Below, piece after piece: positions 18,500 through 27,833 of a stretch of DNA of 64,000 nucleotides. The notes under the pieces were generated by a model. That model did not search any database. It saw only the letters and a list, made by a program, of their open reading frames with translations, and had not been told where the DNA came from. Source of the stretch: Actinoplanes sp. SE50/110 (lineage in GTDB: Bacteria > Actinomycetota > Actinomycetes > Mycobacteriales > Micromonosporaceae); assembly GCF_900119315.1 (NCBI RefSeq), contig NZ_LT827010.1, forward strand, positions 3,877,001 through 3,941,000, written 5' to 3'. Made by a program: the position numbers and the translations under genes. The first letter of the stretch is position 1. Every line of letters begins with the position of its first letter.

Positions 18500-19540
18500 A
18501 TGCCGGGTGCTGGGCGGGCGATGACGGTGGTGCATCCGGGTCCGGCTGGGCTTCGGGTGCGCTATCGGCAGGGTGTGCTGATCGATGCCGCCGGGTTTCC
18601 GGATTGGGTGTTGTATGCGCGTGCGGTGGTCGAGTTGCCGGCGCCGATAGCCGAGTTGACCGGTGATGAGCAGCTGGTCTTCGACGTGTTGGCGGCGAAT
18701 CGGGTGATGCGGGGTGCCGACCCGTTTTGGCCGGATGCGCAGTCAGATTCCCCCGGGGCGACGCCGACACCTGCCGGCTGGTGCTGGGCCAGGATGCCGA
18801 CGTTCGATGATCAGGCGCGTCGGGTCGCGTTGGTGCCGGTCGAGTTGCACGGCGCGTTCCGGCATGGTGGTGGCGCCCGCACCCTGCCTGTGGGCCGGCC
18901 GGGGTTCGGCGTGCGGACCGGCATGGCGCCGGTGGGGCGCGTGGTGGTCGAGCCGGTTCCTGAACCGATCGTGGCCGAGGTGGAGGCGTTGCTCGGGTAC
19001 GGCCTGCCGCCGGCGTATCGGCGTTTTCTGGCGGCGGGTAATGGTGTGGGCCCGGCCGAGCCGGCAGTGTCGGCGGTCGCGGGGATGGTGGTCGATCAGC
19101 CGCTGTTCGGTTTGGGCCGCGACGACATGCTGCAGGATCTGGGGTATGCGCCGCGGTGGCTGGGGGACCGGTTCACGGGCGAAGTCCTGCCGGTCGGGTT
19201 TGTGCAGGGCGGGATCCTCGCGATACGGGTGGCTGGTCCGGATGCGGGCAGTGTGTGGTTCTTAGACGACGACGATCCGCGTGATGACGACAGTCTGGGG
19301 CCAGCGGAGATCTGCGGGCGGTTGTTGCGGCGCTGCGCCGGGGACTTCGACGAGTTCTGGGCGGGGTTGCGGCGGCCGGCTGCGGTGCTGCTGGAGGTGG
19401 TCGAGGATCTGGTGGTCGGCGGGCTGGTCCGTGAGGTGCGGCCGGAGCTTGCCGGTGCGGCGCTTCCTGAACGGATGCGTGCCGAGTGGCAGGCCGTCCC
19501 GCAGCAGCGTTCGATATCTGTCGATGATCTGATGTTGTAG
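18500..19540 (+). CDS. SMI1/KNR4 (SUKH) family protein
   Basis: 346 aa. The SUKH fold occupies about residues 145-280: EPIVAEVEALLGYGLPPAYRRFLAAGNG is the hallmark start (LPxxYrxFL..nNG) and SVWFLDDDDPR its later strand. The N-terminal 140 residues are a separate domain of unknown type. SUKH proteins are common immunity proteins of contact-dependent and secreted nuclease toxins and also occur as general partners in type VII clusters. Its place before SseB-like and WXG100 genes argues for the latter. The start is not certain: ATG 18470, GTG 18497, ATG 18500 and ATG 18521 are all in frame and lack a clear ribosome site. Confidence 0.8.
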   Translation: MPGAGRAMTVVHPGPAGLRVRYRQGVLIDAAGFPDWVLYARAVVELPAPIAELTGDEQLVFDVLAANRVMRGADPFWPDAQSDSPGATPTPAGWCWARMPTFDDQARRVALVPVELHGAFRHGGGARTLPVGRPGFGVRTGMAPVGRVVVEPVPEPIVAEVEALLGYGLPPAYRRFLAAGNGVGPAEPAVSAVAGMVVDQPLFGLGRDDMLQDLGYAPRWLGDRFTGEVLPVGFVQGGILAIRVAGPDAGSVWFLDDDDPRDDDSLGPAEICGRLLRRCAGDFDEFWAGLRRPAAVLLEVVEDLVVGGLVREVRPELAGAALPERMRAEWQAVPQQRSISVDDLML

Positions 19541-19550
19541 GTTGCGGGGT

Positions 19551-20696
19551 GTGGGCGGGGCAGCGTGGGCAGCGGCGAACAGTGCTGAGCGGCGGCTGGC
19601 GCGAGCGTGGGCGGATGACGACGCGGACAGTTTCGCCGACGTACTGCTGCATGCTGACCTGTTTTTGCCGGGCTTCCCCGATGACGGTGCGAGCGGGCAG
19701 CGGCTGCTGACCCGTGAGCGGGGTGGCCGGACGTTTCTGCTGGTCTACACCTCGGTGGAAGCCTTGCAGGAGGCGATTCCGGCGGTGGGCGTCGGCTGGC
19801 GGCGCACGACGTTCGCCGAGCTGGTCGGGTCGTGGCCGAACCCGGCGTGGGGACTCGCCGTCAGCCCGCACACCCCGATCGGCGCCTACCTGGACGCGGA
19901 GCAGGTGCGTCTGCTGGGCGAGGAGGTGGCTGCCGAGCCTCCGTTCGCGCCGGGTGGTGAGCGGGAGCGGGCGATGCGTGCCGCGCAGCGCGCCGGTGAT
20001 GCCGAGGTCTATCTCGATCTGCTGGTCACCGCGGACGTGTTGCTGCCGCTGGCCGGTCCGGCCGGTGCGGATGATCTCGGGAAGCCGGGCTTTCCGTGGC
20101 TGGTGGAGCGGGTTGACGGTGCGGCCACCATCGCGGTGTTCACCTCACGGCAGCGGTTACCGGATCCGGCGGACAGGCCCGCGGTTGTCGAGGTGCCGCT
20201 GCTGTCGGTGGTGCGTGCCTGGCCCGGCGCCGCCTATCGGATGGTGGTCAACCCGGGGTCGCCGATGGTCGCGGAGTTCACCGGGGCCCAGGTACCGGAT
20301 CTGTGGCGCTGGGCGCAGGAGCTGGTGCTGCGCCGGACCGTACCCACGCACAAGGGTGCCGTGGATGTCCCGGTGGCTGGGCCGCGGATGCGCCGGGTCC
20401 AGGCTCTGGTTGATTCGAGTCGGGCGTTGGAATGGCTGGCCGCGGGTGGCGGCCTGGTGACCGGGTCGGTGGCACCGGCGGGTGCCGCCGGGATCCTTGA
20501 CGGCTATCTGGTGCGTTGGCACGAGGACGACGCCGGTGGTGCTGCCACGCGTCAGGTCGTCGGGCTGGTGCTGCCGTATGGGGCGCAGTTGGTGCGGCTG
20601 GTGGCGGGGCATGAGCTGGTGGTGGCGACCTATGACGCGGAGTTGTCGTGGTGGCGGCCGTCGATCATGAGTGTGTTGCGGGGTGAGACGTTGTGA
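19551..20696 (+). CDS. SseB-like double-domain protein
   Basis: 381 aa with two SseB-type N-terminal domains. First copy: FADVLLHADLFLPGF then GRTFLLVYTSVEALQEAIP. Second copy: VYLDLLVTADVLLPLAGP then IAVFTSRQRLPDP. A C-terminal part (LRLVAGHELVVATYDAELSWWRPSI) is related to what follows SseB domains in actinobacterial type VII loci. SseB-like proteins there are thought to act as chaperone-like or co-secretion factors; no enzymatic motif is visible. The start is GTG 19551 or TTG 19542, ten or one base after the SUKH stop. Confidence 0.78.
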   Translation: MGGAAWAAANSAERRLARAWADDDADSFADVLLHADLFLPGFPDDGASGQRLLTRERGGRTFLLVYTSVEALQEAIPAVGVGWRRTTFAELVGSWPNPAWGLAVSPHTPIGAYLDAEQVRLLGEEVAAEPPFAPGGERERAMRAAQRAGDAEVYLDLLVTADVLLPLAGPAGADDLGKPGFPWLVERVDGAATIAVFTSRQRLPDPADRPAVVEVPLLSVVRAWPGAAYRMVVNPGSPMVAEFTGAQVPDLWRWAQELVLRRTVPTHKGAVDVPVAGPRMRRVQALVDSSRALEWLAAGGGLVTGSVAPAGAAGILDGYLVRWHEDDAGGAATRQVVGLVLPYGAQLVRLVAGHELVVATYDAELSWWRPSIMSVLRGETL

Positions 20697-20765
20697 CAGG
20701 TGTCCTGGGCGTTGGTGGCGGGGGACGGTCACAATGAGAACCGGGCTGGGGGAGGGTTTGCGTCG

Positions 20766-21113
20766 ATGAGTTCGTATCTGGAGTTGCCGGAGGGCACGGA
20801 AGCGGTCGCGCAGATCGGTGCCCGGTTGCGGGCGCAGGCGCAGGATTTCAAGGAGCAGGCGCGGCAGATCCTCGGTGACATCCAAGGCCTCGACCAGGGT
20901 CAGCCGTGGGGCAATGATCAGGCGGGTAAGGCGTTCGCTGAGCAGTACCACAAGCCGGTGGAAGGCGCCGGCTCGCTCGCGCTGGCCATGCAGGATCGGC
21001 TGCTCGCCGCGGGTGACCTGCTCGATGAGTTGGGTGGCACGGTGGTGACCGCGATGCAGACCGTCGAGTCGGCGGATCTGGCCGGCGGCGCCGACATCGC
21101 GGGCGCGGTGTGA
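20766..21113 (+). CDS. WXG100-like (ESAT-6 superfamily) small secreted protein
   Basis: 115 aa, two long helices joined by a turn PWGND near residue 48 in place of the usual WxG. A strong GGGGGAGGG at 20748-20756 fixes the ATG at 20766; the frame opens earlier but that part is not conserved-looking. WXG100 proteins are substrates and partners of type VII secretion. The toxin start lies 22 bp further on, and the toxin itself carries a WLG at residues 82-84, so the two may form a heterodimeric export pair; this is inference from family behaviour. Confidence 0.8.
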   Translation: MSSYLELPEGTEAVAQIGARLRAQAQDFKEQARQILGDIQGLDQGQPWGNDQAGKAFAEQYHKPVEGAGSLALAMQDRLLAAGDLLDELGGTVVTAMQTVESADLAGGADIAGAV

Positions 21114-21135
21114 TCCGGCCGATCGGCGGGTTCTG

Positions 21136-24100
21136 ATGGCGGGCGGTAACGGCGTCGGGTCGGTCATCGACACGGTCCTGGACGAGTTCCTGGATTTCTT
21201 CCGCGAGTGTGAGCAGTGGGTGCCGATCCTGGGCCCGGTCCTGGAGATGCTGGTCGACATTCCCGAGGGCCGGGAGCTTGAGTTGTACGACCTGGCCGAC
21301 GCCTACGGCCGGGCCGCGGACCTGCACCGCCAGCACTCGCACGAGGTGCAGGCGCTGCTGGGTGACCTGACCCGCACCTGGCTGGGCGACGGCGCGGCCA
21401 CCAAGACGCACGAGCGGCTGCAGAAGTATCTGGAGCAGGTGAACGCGGACGCCGATGCGTTCGGGCAGATGCAGCAGATGGTGTCCGGTGCGGCGCTCAG
21501 CGTCGAGGCCGCGAAGATGATGGACGTCGTCAACCTGGCCATGCTGGCGATGGCCACCTTCGAGGTGATCATGACGATCATCGAGACGGTGGGATTGTCG
21601 GCCATCGGTGAGGGCCTCGCGATCGCCACCTGCCGCCAAGCGATCAAAACCGCGCTCAAGGAACTCGTCGACAAACTCATCAAGCAGGGCTTCAAGGGCG
21701 CCCTGACCGCCGCTTTGAAAGCCGGTGCCTGGCGTGGGCTGCAGTTCGCGGCGTTCACTGCCGGCACCAAGCTCGGGATCATGGGCATCCAGCAGGCTGA
21801 GGGCCATGACCCGCTGTCGCATTTCGACGGGTACGAGTTCGCCGGTGAGGTCACCGACTCGTTCTTCGCCGGGTTCCTCGGCGGCCCCCTCGCGATGGGC
21901 GGCCACAACCCGCTCACCGAGGCCGGCGCGATGGCCCTCGGCCAGCTCGGCGACAACTACCTGCGCCTGTACCGCGACGACCTGTTCGACGCGCTCGGTG
22001 GCACCGACTGGGCCAAGGAACACGGCCTGTACGTCGACCGGGACAGCTTCAACCCCCTCGACGGCGTCGCGACCGCCGGTCTGTTCGGCGGGGTGCTCGG
22101 GGCCAAAGGGATGCGCGGCGGAATCCGAGACGCCGGCGCCGACCTGCGGCTACGCCTCGGCGAGAACAACGCGTTCGGCGAAATCGGCACGCCGGGCGCC
22201 GAGCCGGGCGTGGGGTCGGCCGGCGACACCGGCGTCCAGGCCGGAACACGGCCCGCAGCCGATCACGGCGCCGGAGGCAGCGAGCAGACGTCGGCCGGTA
22301 CCGGGTTAGAACGCTCCACCAGCAGTCCGGGCGCCGACCAGCAGTCGCGCGGCGAATCAGGCGATCGTGCGGGCACCGAGCCGGGCCAGCGCAGCGAGTC
22401 GACCGGCGGCGGGAAGCAGGCGGAGGCGGGCGGCGGTCCGCAGCGGGCCGAAGCAGGCACCGGTGAGCAGCGGTCCGGCTCCGGTGACACGGCGCGGGAC
22501 GAGTCTCCGCAGGCGAGTGGCAAGCCAGAGCAGACTTCTGGCGGCCAGAGCGGCACGGCGGATCGCGGCGACCAGCGCGTGGTCGAACCCGATGGGGGAG
22601 GCCGCCAGGAGACCGGCCACCCGGACCGGTTCCCCGAGGCGGCCAACGACAGCGACACCGGCCGCGGCGACATGTCTGCAGGTTCGGATCGGGCCGTACC
22701 GGAGCGCGCAGCGGATGGCTCTGACGGCGGAGCTGACCCGGGCCGGGAGGTGCAGCGGCCGGGTGATGCGGCCAACGGTCACACCCGAGAGGTGCACGGC
22801 GACAGCCTTGAAGGAACGGCGGGGGCCGGACGTGACGCGCCGGCCGTCCATGGAGCGCGGTCCGAGGGCACCGGTGACGGCAGGCCAGCCGATGCCGGGG
22901 TGCCGGCGTATGGGCGGCACGCCGAGATCGGCGGCCCCCGCATTCCCGAACCAGCCGCGGCCCGATCCGCAGTCCCAGAGACCGCATTCTCCAGTGGCGA
23001 GCCGGCACTGCCGGGCGCACCGGAAATGGCGGTGCCGCGTACCGGGGAACTCGGCCGAACCGACCTGCCCGCTCATCGGCCCGCTGACATCTCACCCGGC
23101 GATACGACGACCAGTCCCCGGTCAGAAAGCCCGACACGGTCATCGACTGGACCGGAACGGCAAGGGGGCGAGCCGGCCTCGTCGTCTCGGGCCCAGGATC
23201 CGCGCGGGGACATCACCGGCACGAACACGGAAGGCGGCCGTCCGGAACGGCCGACGCGTGACGATGATCCGGGCCGCACCCCGCCTCGCAACGAGGCCCG
23301 TGATCAGGGAAACCGGTCGTCGCGGCGAGACTACGGCCACGATGATCCCCGTCGGCGGGCGTCGGAGCCGGACGGCAGGCGCTGGCAGGACTACGCGCAG
23401 CGAATTCAGCGCTGGTCGGAGAACCGGGCCGCTGACCAAGCGGCGATGGACCGTGCGCTGTTCCGCCGGTTCAAGCCGGAGCAGGACGGCACCGCGCGGC
23501 TACGGCCGGAGACGGTGCAACGGGTCCTGGGCACCCCAGCCGACCGGCTGGACGGCACCGGCCAGCGGTTCAAGCAGATGGTGGAACAGCATTTCACCGA
23601 CCCCGCGTTCAAGGACGGCCAGCCGGTCCGGCGCCCGGCCTCGCCCGACGACATCGCCGCCCGGCTCGGCGAACTGCGCACCTCCCGTCCGCCCAGCCTG
23701 ACCGGCCGGCTGCTGCACATCGACAAACTGCGTGGCATGCTGCCCGAGCTGCCACGCCGGCTCCCGCAGCTGGATCCCATCCACTCCGAGCACGTCATCG
23801 GCGGCGAGTATCACGGCTTCGGCCGACCGGCGGACACCGTGTCGGTGAGCCGGGAAATGCGCGAAGCGGTACCGGAGGTCCTCGACCGGCTGTTCAAGAA
23901 CGTCCAGTTCAGCCGCCCCGAGGACGGTGCCCCCGACGTCATCCGTACTGGTGAGGGCCACGAAATCAAGCTCAACTTCGGGGCTGAGTCGATGGATCGC
24001 AAGGACGTCGGCACCTCCACGCGCGGTGGAGACAACATCTGGCAGGTGCGGGCCAACTCTGGAGCCAGACCCGAGCACATCTCCACCGTGACCAGCCATG

Positions 24101-25566
24101 AACTCGCCGAAATCCTGCAAGCGGAGCGCCTGCAGATGGCTGGCGAGACGATGTCGCCCAAGAAGATGCTCATTCCCAAGGACACCGGCGCGCGCAAATT
24201 GAGCCCGGATGACCACGGCCGGATCGCCGAAATGCTCGACTGGCACGAACGCTCGCTAAACGGAGAAGCAGGCGCGCGCGACCGGCTCGGCGAACTCGTC
24301 GACCACCTCGGGTTACGTGGCGACGAACTGGGTGCCGTTGCGCGCCGGGGAGCTGTCACCGAGATGCTTGACAACCCGTCGGCACACCACTTCAACGACG
24401 CTGCGGCCGGACGGCTTAGTGACCTGCTCCAAGGCGCACCGGAGGATCTCCCGGCAGCACCAGAGAGGCGAAGATTCGCCGAGGATGATCTGCGGGCCAT
24501 CCCTGACGACCTTGCGCAGCGACTTGGCATCGAGATCCGGCCGAGGACTTTGCAGGACGGAAAGATTCTGCAGATGGAGGCTCACCAGCAGACGCTGCAG
24601 AAGATTCGGCTGCACGTCGAGGGCGACCCGGTGGACACCTTCCGCGCCGAGAACGGAAAGCTGCAGAACTACGGACACGACGGACGGCCCGGGTTTGCTT
24701 CCAACGACCCGTTCCGCAAGCCGCAAGGATGGGACGTCGTCAACAGCAAACAACGGCTGCCGGACCACCCCCACGACGCGGCAAATGCCGACCTGATCGT
24801 CAAGGACAGCGCCGTCTATCGGGAGCTGACCGTTGAACTCAACACCGCCAGTGCGGACCGCACGATGAAACTAGACTCGGTGAACGCGATCCTCGACGCG
24901 GTTCGGTCACATTCCCGGGTGCCTGCGGAGTTGCTGGAGCCGGTCACCACAAAAGACGTTAACGCCGACAATCTTGAGGAAACCATCCAGTATCTGAAGG
25001 AAAAGGTGGCCCCCGAGCATCCGGAGTTGCGGCCGCACATCGACGCACTGGAGCAGTCAGCCACGACGTGGTCCAAGACCTACTACAGGCGCACGCTGGC
25101 TTCGAACCGGATTGGCATGATCGCCGGACGGGAGTTCGCCTGCGACACCTTCCGCATCCGCCCCGAGCACCTGACCGGCGACGTCCAGGCCGACCCGAAG
25201 GCCGGCGAACTCGACATCTGGGGCCTGGGTCGGGATGAACACGGACGGCCGACGCTGGTCGTGGTCGAGGCTAAAGGCGGCGGCGCCGGTACCGGCGGTC
25301 GCCTCCGTCTGCAGCAAGGCAGCGGACCCTACCTGGAACTGATCATGCGACTAGACCCGAAGTTCCAGGCGTTCCTCCGGGACAACCCGGCGATCGCCGG
25401 CCAGCTTCGCACCGGTGTCATCAAGGTGGAGTACTACCTGGTCAGCCAAGGTCATGAGGAGGCAAACGGTGTCGTACCCGACGCCAAAGTATCCCGGTTC
25501 ATGTTCGACGGCGTCGACCCTGGCAACATCTTCGACCCTGGCAACATCGAAGCTCCCCGCCGCTGA
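21136..25566 (+). CDS. Polymorphic toxin: WXG-type N-terminus, PD-(D/E)XK-type nuclease C-terminus
   Basis: 1476 aa. Residues 1-130 are helical with a WLG turn (82-84), a type VII export signature. Residues 130-340 hold hydrophobic Ala/Gly-rich helices (LAMLAMATFEVIMTIIETVG) and a pre-toxin region. Residues about 350-760 are a long disordered Gly/Ser/Asp/Arg linker. From 755 on it is folded again, and the last 160 residues fit a PD-(D/E)XK nuclease: Glu1333 (GREFAC), Asp1360 (GELDIWG), then Glu1378 and Lys1380 in VVVEAKGG, with a downstream QQGSGPYLE helix. Nuclease activity is inferred from the motif. The terminal part has one long degraded duplicate and one short one downstream, each followed by immunity-like genes. 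Confidence 0.85.
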   Translation: MAGGNGVGSVIDTVLDEFLDFFRECEQWVPILGPVLEMLVDIPEGRELELYDLADAYGRAADLHRQHSHEVQALLGDLTRTWLGDGAATKTHERLQKYLEQVNADADAFGQMQQMVSGAALSVEAAKMMDVVNLAMLAMATFEVIMTIIETVGLSAIGEGLAIATCRQAIKTALKELVDKLIKQGFKGALTAALKAGAWRGLQFAAFTAGTKLGIMGIQQAEGHDPLSHFDGYEFAGEVTDSFFAGFLGGPLAMGGHNPLTEAGAMALGQLGDNYLRLYRDDLFDALGGTDWAKEHGLYVDRDSFNPLDGVATAGLFGGVLGAKGMRGGIRDAGADLRLRLGENNAFGEIGTPGAEPGVGSAGDTGVQAGTRPAADHGAGGSEQTSAGTGLERSTSSPGADQQSRGESGDRAGTEPGQRSESTGGGKQAEAGGGPQRAEAGTGEQRSGSGDTARDESPQASGKPEQTSGGQSGTADRGDQRVVEPDGGGRQETGHPDRFPEAANDSDTGRGDMSAGSDRAVPERAADGSDGGADPGREVQRPGDAANGHTREVHGDSLEGTAGAGRDAPAVHGARSEGTGDGRPADAGVPAYGRHAEIGGPRIPEPAAARSAVPETAFSSGEPALPGAPEMAVPRTGELGRTDLPAHRPADISPGDTTTSPRSESPTRSSTGPERQGGEPASSSRAQDPRGDITGTNTEGGRPERPTRDDDPGRTPPRNEARDQGNRSSRRDYGHDDPRRRASEPDGRRWQDYAQRIQRWSENRAADQAAMDRALFRRFKPEQDGTARLRPETVQRVLGTPADRLDGTGQRFKQMVEQHFTDPAFKDGQPVRRPASPDDIAARLGELRTSRPPSLTGRLLHIDKLRGMLPELPRRLPQLDPIHSEHVIGGEYHGFGRPADTVSVSREMREAVPEVLDRLFKNVQFSRPEDGAPDVIRTGEGHEIKLNFGAESMDRKDVGTSTRGGDNIWQVRANSGARPEHISTVTSHELAEILQAERLQMAGETMSPKKMLIPKDTGARKLSPDDHGRIAEMLDWHERSLNGEAGARDRLGELVDHLGLRGDELGAVARRGAVTEMLDNPSAHHFNDAAAGRLSDLLQGAPEDLPAAPERRRFAEDDLRAIPDDLAQRLGIEIRPRTLQDGKILQMEAHQQTLQKIRLHVEGDPVDTFRAENGKLQNYGHDGRPGFASNDPFRKPQGWDVVNSKQRLPDHPHDAANADLIVKDSAVYRELTVELNTASADRTMKLDSVNAILDAVRSHSRVPAELLEPVTTKDVNADNLEETIQYLKEKVAPEHPELRPHIDALEQSATTWSKTYYRRTLASNRIGMIAGREFACDTFRIRPEHLTGDVQADPKAGELDIWGLGRDEHGRPTLVVVEAKGGGAGTGGRLRLQQGSGPYLELIMRLDPKFQAFLRDNPAIAGQLRTGVIKVEYYLVSQGHEEANGVVPDAKVSRFMFDGVDPGNIFDPGNIEAPRR

Positions 25567-25612
25567 AAGGGCCGTTAGGGTAGTTCCGGCGGCAAATGAC
25601 GGAGGTAGGTAA

Positions 25613-26098
25613 ATGGTCCAGTGGCAAGAAGTCGACGAAGCGACGGTGTTGCGGTTGACGCAAACGCTGCTGTCACTAGAGCCATTGCTGTTGACCGCTT
25701 CGATCCAGCAGGTGGCGGCCAAAGCGGGCTGGGTGGTGACCCGTTTCGACCCCGAGTGGCCGAGTGGAGGCGCATCCCTTGACACCGGGTGTGGTCTGGG
25801 CTCCAGCAGCGCCTTCTTCAACACCGACGCCGACGCCAAGGTCACATCGATCTCAGCGAACGTTACCGAAGATGTGACGGGCGGCGGCTCGGCGGCCGAC
25901 GAGTACAAGCTGGACGCGTTCGCGCTCGCGGCGTCTGCACTGACCAGTGCCCTCGGCCAGCCGGACCGCCCCCAGCCGGGTGAGCGACCGCGGCTGTGGT
26001 GGCAGCGGGACACGACGTGGCTCGGCTTGGTCACCAAACGCGACGCCGTAGGCTTGCAACTGACTCCTGCCGAACGAATGGTGGGTAAGTGGGAATGA
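25613..26098 (+). CDS. Family A immunity-like protein, copy 1 (DUF6301-like)
   Basis: 161 aa, 46 bp after the toxin stop, with GGAGG before the ATG. Landmarks shared by all family A copies in this window: a start W-x-x-(V/L)DEA, an EPLL/EPWL helix, a GWxVxxFDPE segment, GxGLGSxS, the helix AFALAASALTSALGxP, then LWWQR and the closing LQLTPxExMxGxWE. I associate it with the actinobacterial DUF6301 family from memory. It is the natural cognate of the toxin by position. The stop overlaps the next start (ATGA), so families A and B are made together. Confidence 0.78.
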   Translation: MVQWQEVDEATVLRLTQTLLSLEPLLLTASIQQVAAKAGWVVTRFDPEWPSGGASLDTGCGLGSSSAFFNTDADAKVTSISANVTEDVTGGGSAADEYKLDAFALAASALTSALGQPDRPQPGERPRLWWQRDTTWLGLVTKRDAVGLQLTPAERMVGKWE

Positions 26099-26556
26099 CC
26101 GCCCTTGATTGGGAGACCTTTCGGGACGACCTGGCGCGCAGCATCGCGTCTCTGCCCAACAGTGGTGCGCTGATCGTCGGCGACGAGGAGCGTACGGAGT
26201 GCTTCGTGCAGTTCATGCTCGACTACGACCATGTCGTCGCCGAGGTGGCCAGCGGCATGGACCCGTGGGACCGGCCGAACCTCACCGAGCAGGAGGCGGC
26301 CGCGTTGGAGAAGCTCGGCTGGTTGCCGCCCCCGGAGCTGCAGGAGCATTGCAACCACGGGGTGAAGATCGCCTGGCCGGCGCCTTCGGCGGAGTACCGG
26401 CGGATCGCTGACATGTCCGTGACCGCCCTGCGCGTCGTCTTCGGGATCCCTTCACCGGACTCGCTGGTCTACAAAGCGTTCGTTGTCAGCGCAACAGGCG
26501 AGCCCTTGCAAATGCCCCGCCTCGGAGTCCCGTACCGGCCCGACTGGCGTTCCTGA
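26095..26556 (+). CDS. Family B immunity-like protein, copy 1 (TY-Chap-like)
   Basis: 153 aa. The pattern LDWETFRDDLARSIASLPNSGALIVGDEERTECFVQF, VVAEVASGMDP, LTEQEAAALEKLGW, then IAWPAPSAEYRRIADMSVTALRVVFGIPSPDSLVYKAF fits the YbjN-like 'TY-Chap' domain common in actinobacterial toxin and secretion loci (name recalled). The ATG at 26095 sits inside the ATGA overlap with family A copy 1, which decides the start over GTG 26089. A two-protein immunity or chaperone-immunity unit is inferred from the strict A-B pairing. Confidence 0.78.
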   Translation: MTALDWETFRDDLARSIASLPNSGALIVGDEERTECFVQFMLDYDHVVAEVASGMDPWDRPNLTEQEAAALEKLGWLPPPELQEHCNHGVKIAWPAPSAEYRRIADMSVTALRVVFGIPSPDSLVYKAFVVSATGEPLQMPRLGVPYRPDWRS

Positions 26557-26691
26557 GCCCCGCGACGGTCCTTGACGGGGCCGATATACGGGCGGAAAGC
26601 GTCTCCAGCGTAGTGGCGCCATGGACACTGCCCAGGCGTTCTTCGACCGAAAAGCATCGACGTATAGCAATGAATCTGGGGGCGCCGGCGA

Positions 26692-26856
26692 ATGGCGCAA
26701 TGGCGAGCCCTCGACGAGGCGGCGATAGTAGGGGCGGCGCGGACTCTGCTGTCGGCGGAGCCGCAGATCGCCGGGCAGGTCGGATGTCACGCGCGAACGG
26801 TGCGTTCATGGATCTACCGGTTCAATGCCGAAGGCATCGAGGGGCTAGGTGTGATG
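26692..26856 (+). pseudogene. Family A copy 2: N-terminus fused to IS630 helix-turn-helix remnant
   Basis: The first 24 codons (MAQWRALDEAAIVGAARTLL, then SAEP) are those of a family A gene. At about 26764 the sequence switches to QIAGQVGCHARTVRSWIYRF, then NAEGIEGLG, which is the DNA-binding helix-turn-helix of an IS630-type transposase. Neither the rest of the immunity gene nor the catalytic part of the transposase is present. It is a double remnant, probably an insertion followed by deletion. The frame stays open to 27033 by chance, overlapping the next gene. Confidence 0.7.
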
Positions 26857-26947
26857 TCCAGCCGGTCTTGCGGTCCGACATGGCAACCAGCCCGGACGGG
26901 TGCTGGAAGCGAAACGGCCAGTGGAGCATGTTTCTATATTGGTCGGT

Positions 26948-27553
26948 ATGCGTGCCTCGTTCGACGATCGATGGATTTGGAGCAACAGGTACTCGTCGCT
27001 GGGTTTGAGCCTGACTTTTGTGGAAGGCGGTGACGAGGGTGGGGTGCTGCGGGCGTTCGGCGCTGACCCAGGTGAGGCCGAGGTTCTTTCCCTGGATGAA
27101 TGCGGTGAAGAGTTCGGGTATGAGTTGCCAGTGATCCGCGTCGGTGAGGTGGGCGGCTGGCGCTTTGCTTTCGAGTTGTTCGGCAGAAGCGGTAGCCAGG
27201 AGGACGTCGTTGTAGCGCTGTCGCGTGGCTCGCGGGTTGTTCAGGTGCTTCGCACGGGCAGTGCCGTGTCGGTCTTTCGGTATGCCGTGGGTGGCCAGAT
27301 GGTGTGCTCGCTCGATCCGTTGATGCCGCAATCGCGCAGTGGTAGTGATCCTGACCGGCTCCTGGACGCCATGCGAACAGTCGGCCTTGATCCCGATCGG
27401 CCAGACGATGAGCTGGATGCTCTGACCGCGATGTTGAGGTTGGTCAGTGAGGTGTTCGGCATCGTGCTGGAAGCCGGGATTGTGGAGGGTCCGCTGCTGA
27501 GTGCCGAGCAGTCTGTCGATATGAGCTGGCTCGACGCCGACAACGAGGTTTGA
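26948..27553 (+). CDS. DUF6461-like protein
   Basis: 201 aa. The pattern LGLSLTFVEGGDEGGVLRAFGADPGEAEVLS, VGGWRFAFELFG, VVALSRGSRVVQVLR, SVFRYAVGGQMVCSLDPL, then RSGSDPDRLLDAMRTVGLDPD is that of the DUF6461 family, often seen beside polymorphic toxins and thought to be immunity-related (recalled, not searched). ATG 26948 is preferred; the frame opens at 26900. It is unrelated to families A and B, so it may be immunity to a different toxin whose cassette was lost. A toxin C-terminal remnant follows directly. Confidence 0.7.
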   Translation: MRASFDDRWIWSNRYSSLGLSLTFVEGGDEGGVLRAFGADPGEAEVLSLDECGEEFGYELPVIRVGEVGGWRFAFELFGRSGSQEDVVVALSRGSRVVQVLRTGSAVSVFRYAVGGQMVCSLDPLMPQSRSGSDPDRLLDAMRTVGLDPDRPDDELDALTAMLRLVSEVFGIVLEAGIVEGPLLSAEQSVDMSWLDADNEV

Positions 27554-27555
27554 TC

Positions 27556-27658
27556 CAAGTGCCGCACGCCAAAGTATGCCCGGTTTATCTATGGCGATCC
27601 GGATAACCCTGAAAACGCCTTCTGCCCTCGCGATATCGACCCACCAGCGACGTCCTGA
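27556..27658 (+). pseudogene. Toxin C-terminal tail remnant
   Basis: About 100 bp resembling the last 30 codons of the toxin. One frame gives VPHAKV, the next RFIYGDPDNPENAFCPRDID then a stop at 27656-27658; the intact toxin ends DAKVSRFMFDGVDPGNIFDP. One inserted base near 27579 separates the two frames. It lies just before family A copy 3 in the same spacing as in the complete cassette, which marks it as the vestige of an earlier toxin cassette. Confidence 0.6.
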
Positions 27659-27833
27659 TCAGGCGCTAAGGTGCAGACCGGCGACGACAACGGAGGTACG
27701 GGACAGTGGCTGACTGGCAGGCACTCGACGAAGCCGGGATACTGCAGACGGCGCAGAGGCTGTTGGGGTCTGCTGCACCGATAGGTGATATCTGAGATGG
27801 CTTGCCGTGACGGCGAGCTGGAAGGATGTTGCT

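Noticed and set aside
22049..23143. Arg/Pro-rich open frames on both strands over the toxin linker
   Set aside because: They shadow the disordered linker of the toxin; no start context and no motif.
26822..27331. 169-codon minus-strand open frame
   Set aside because: Opposite the DUF6461-like gene, which matches a family pattern in the plus frame.
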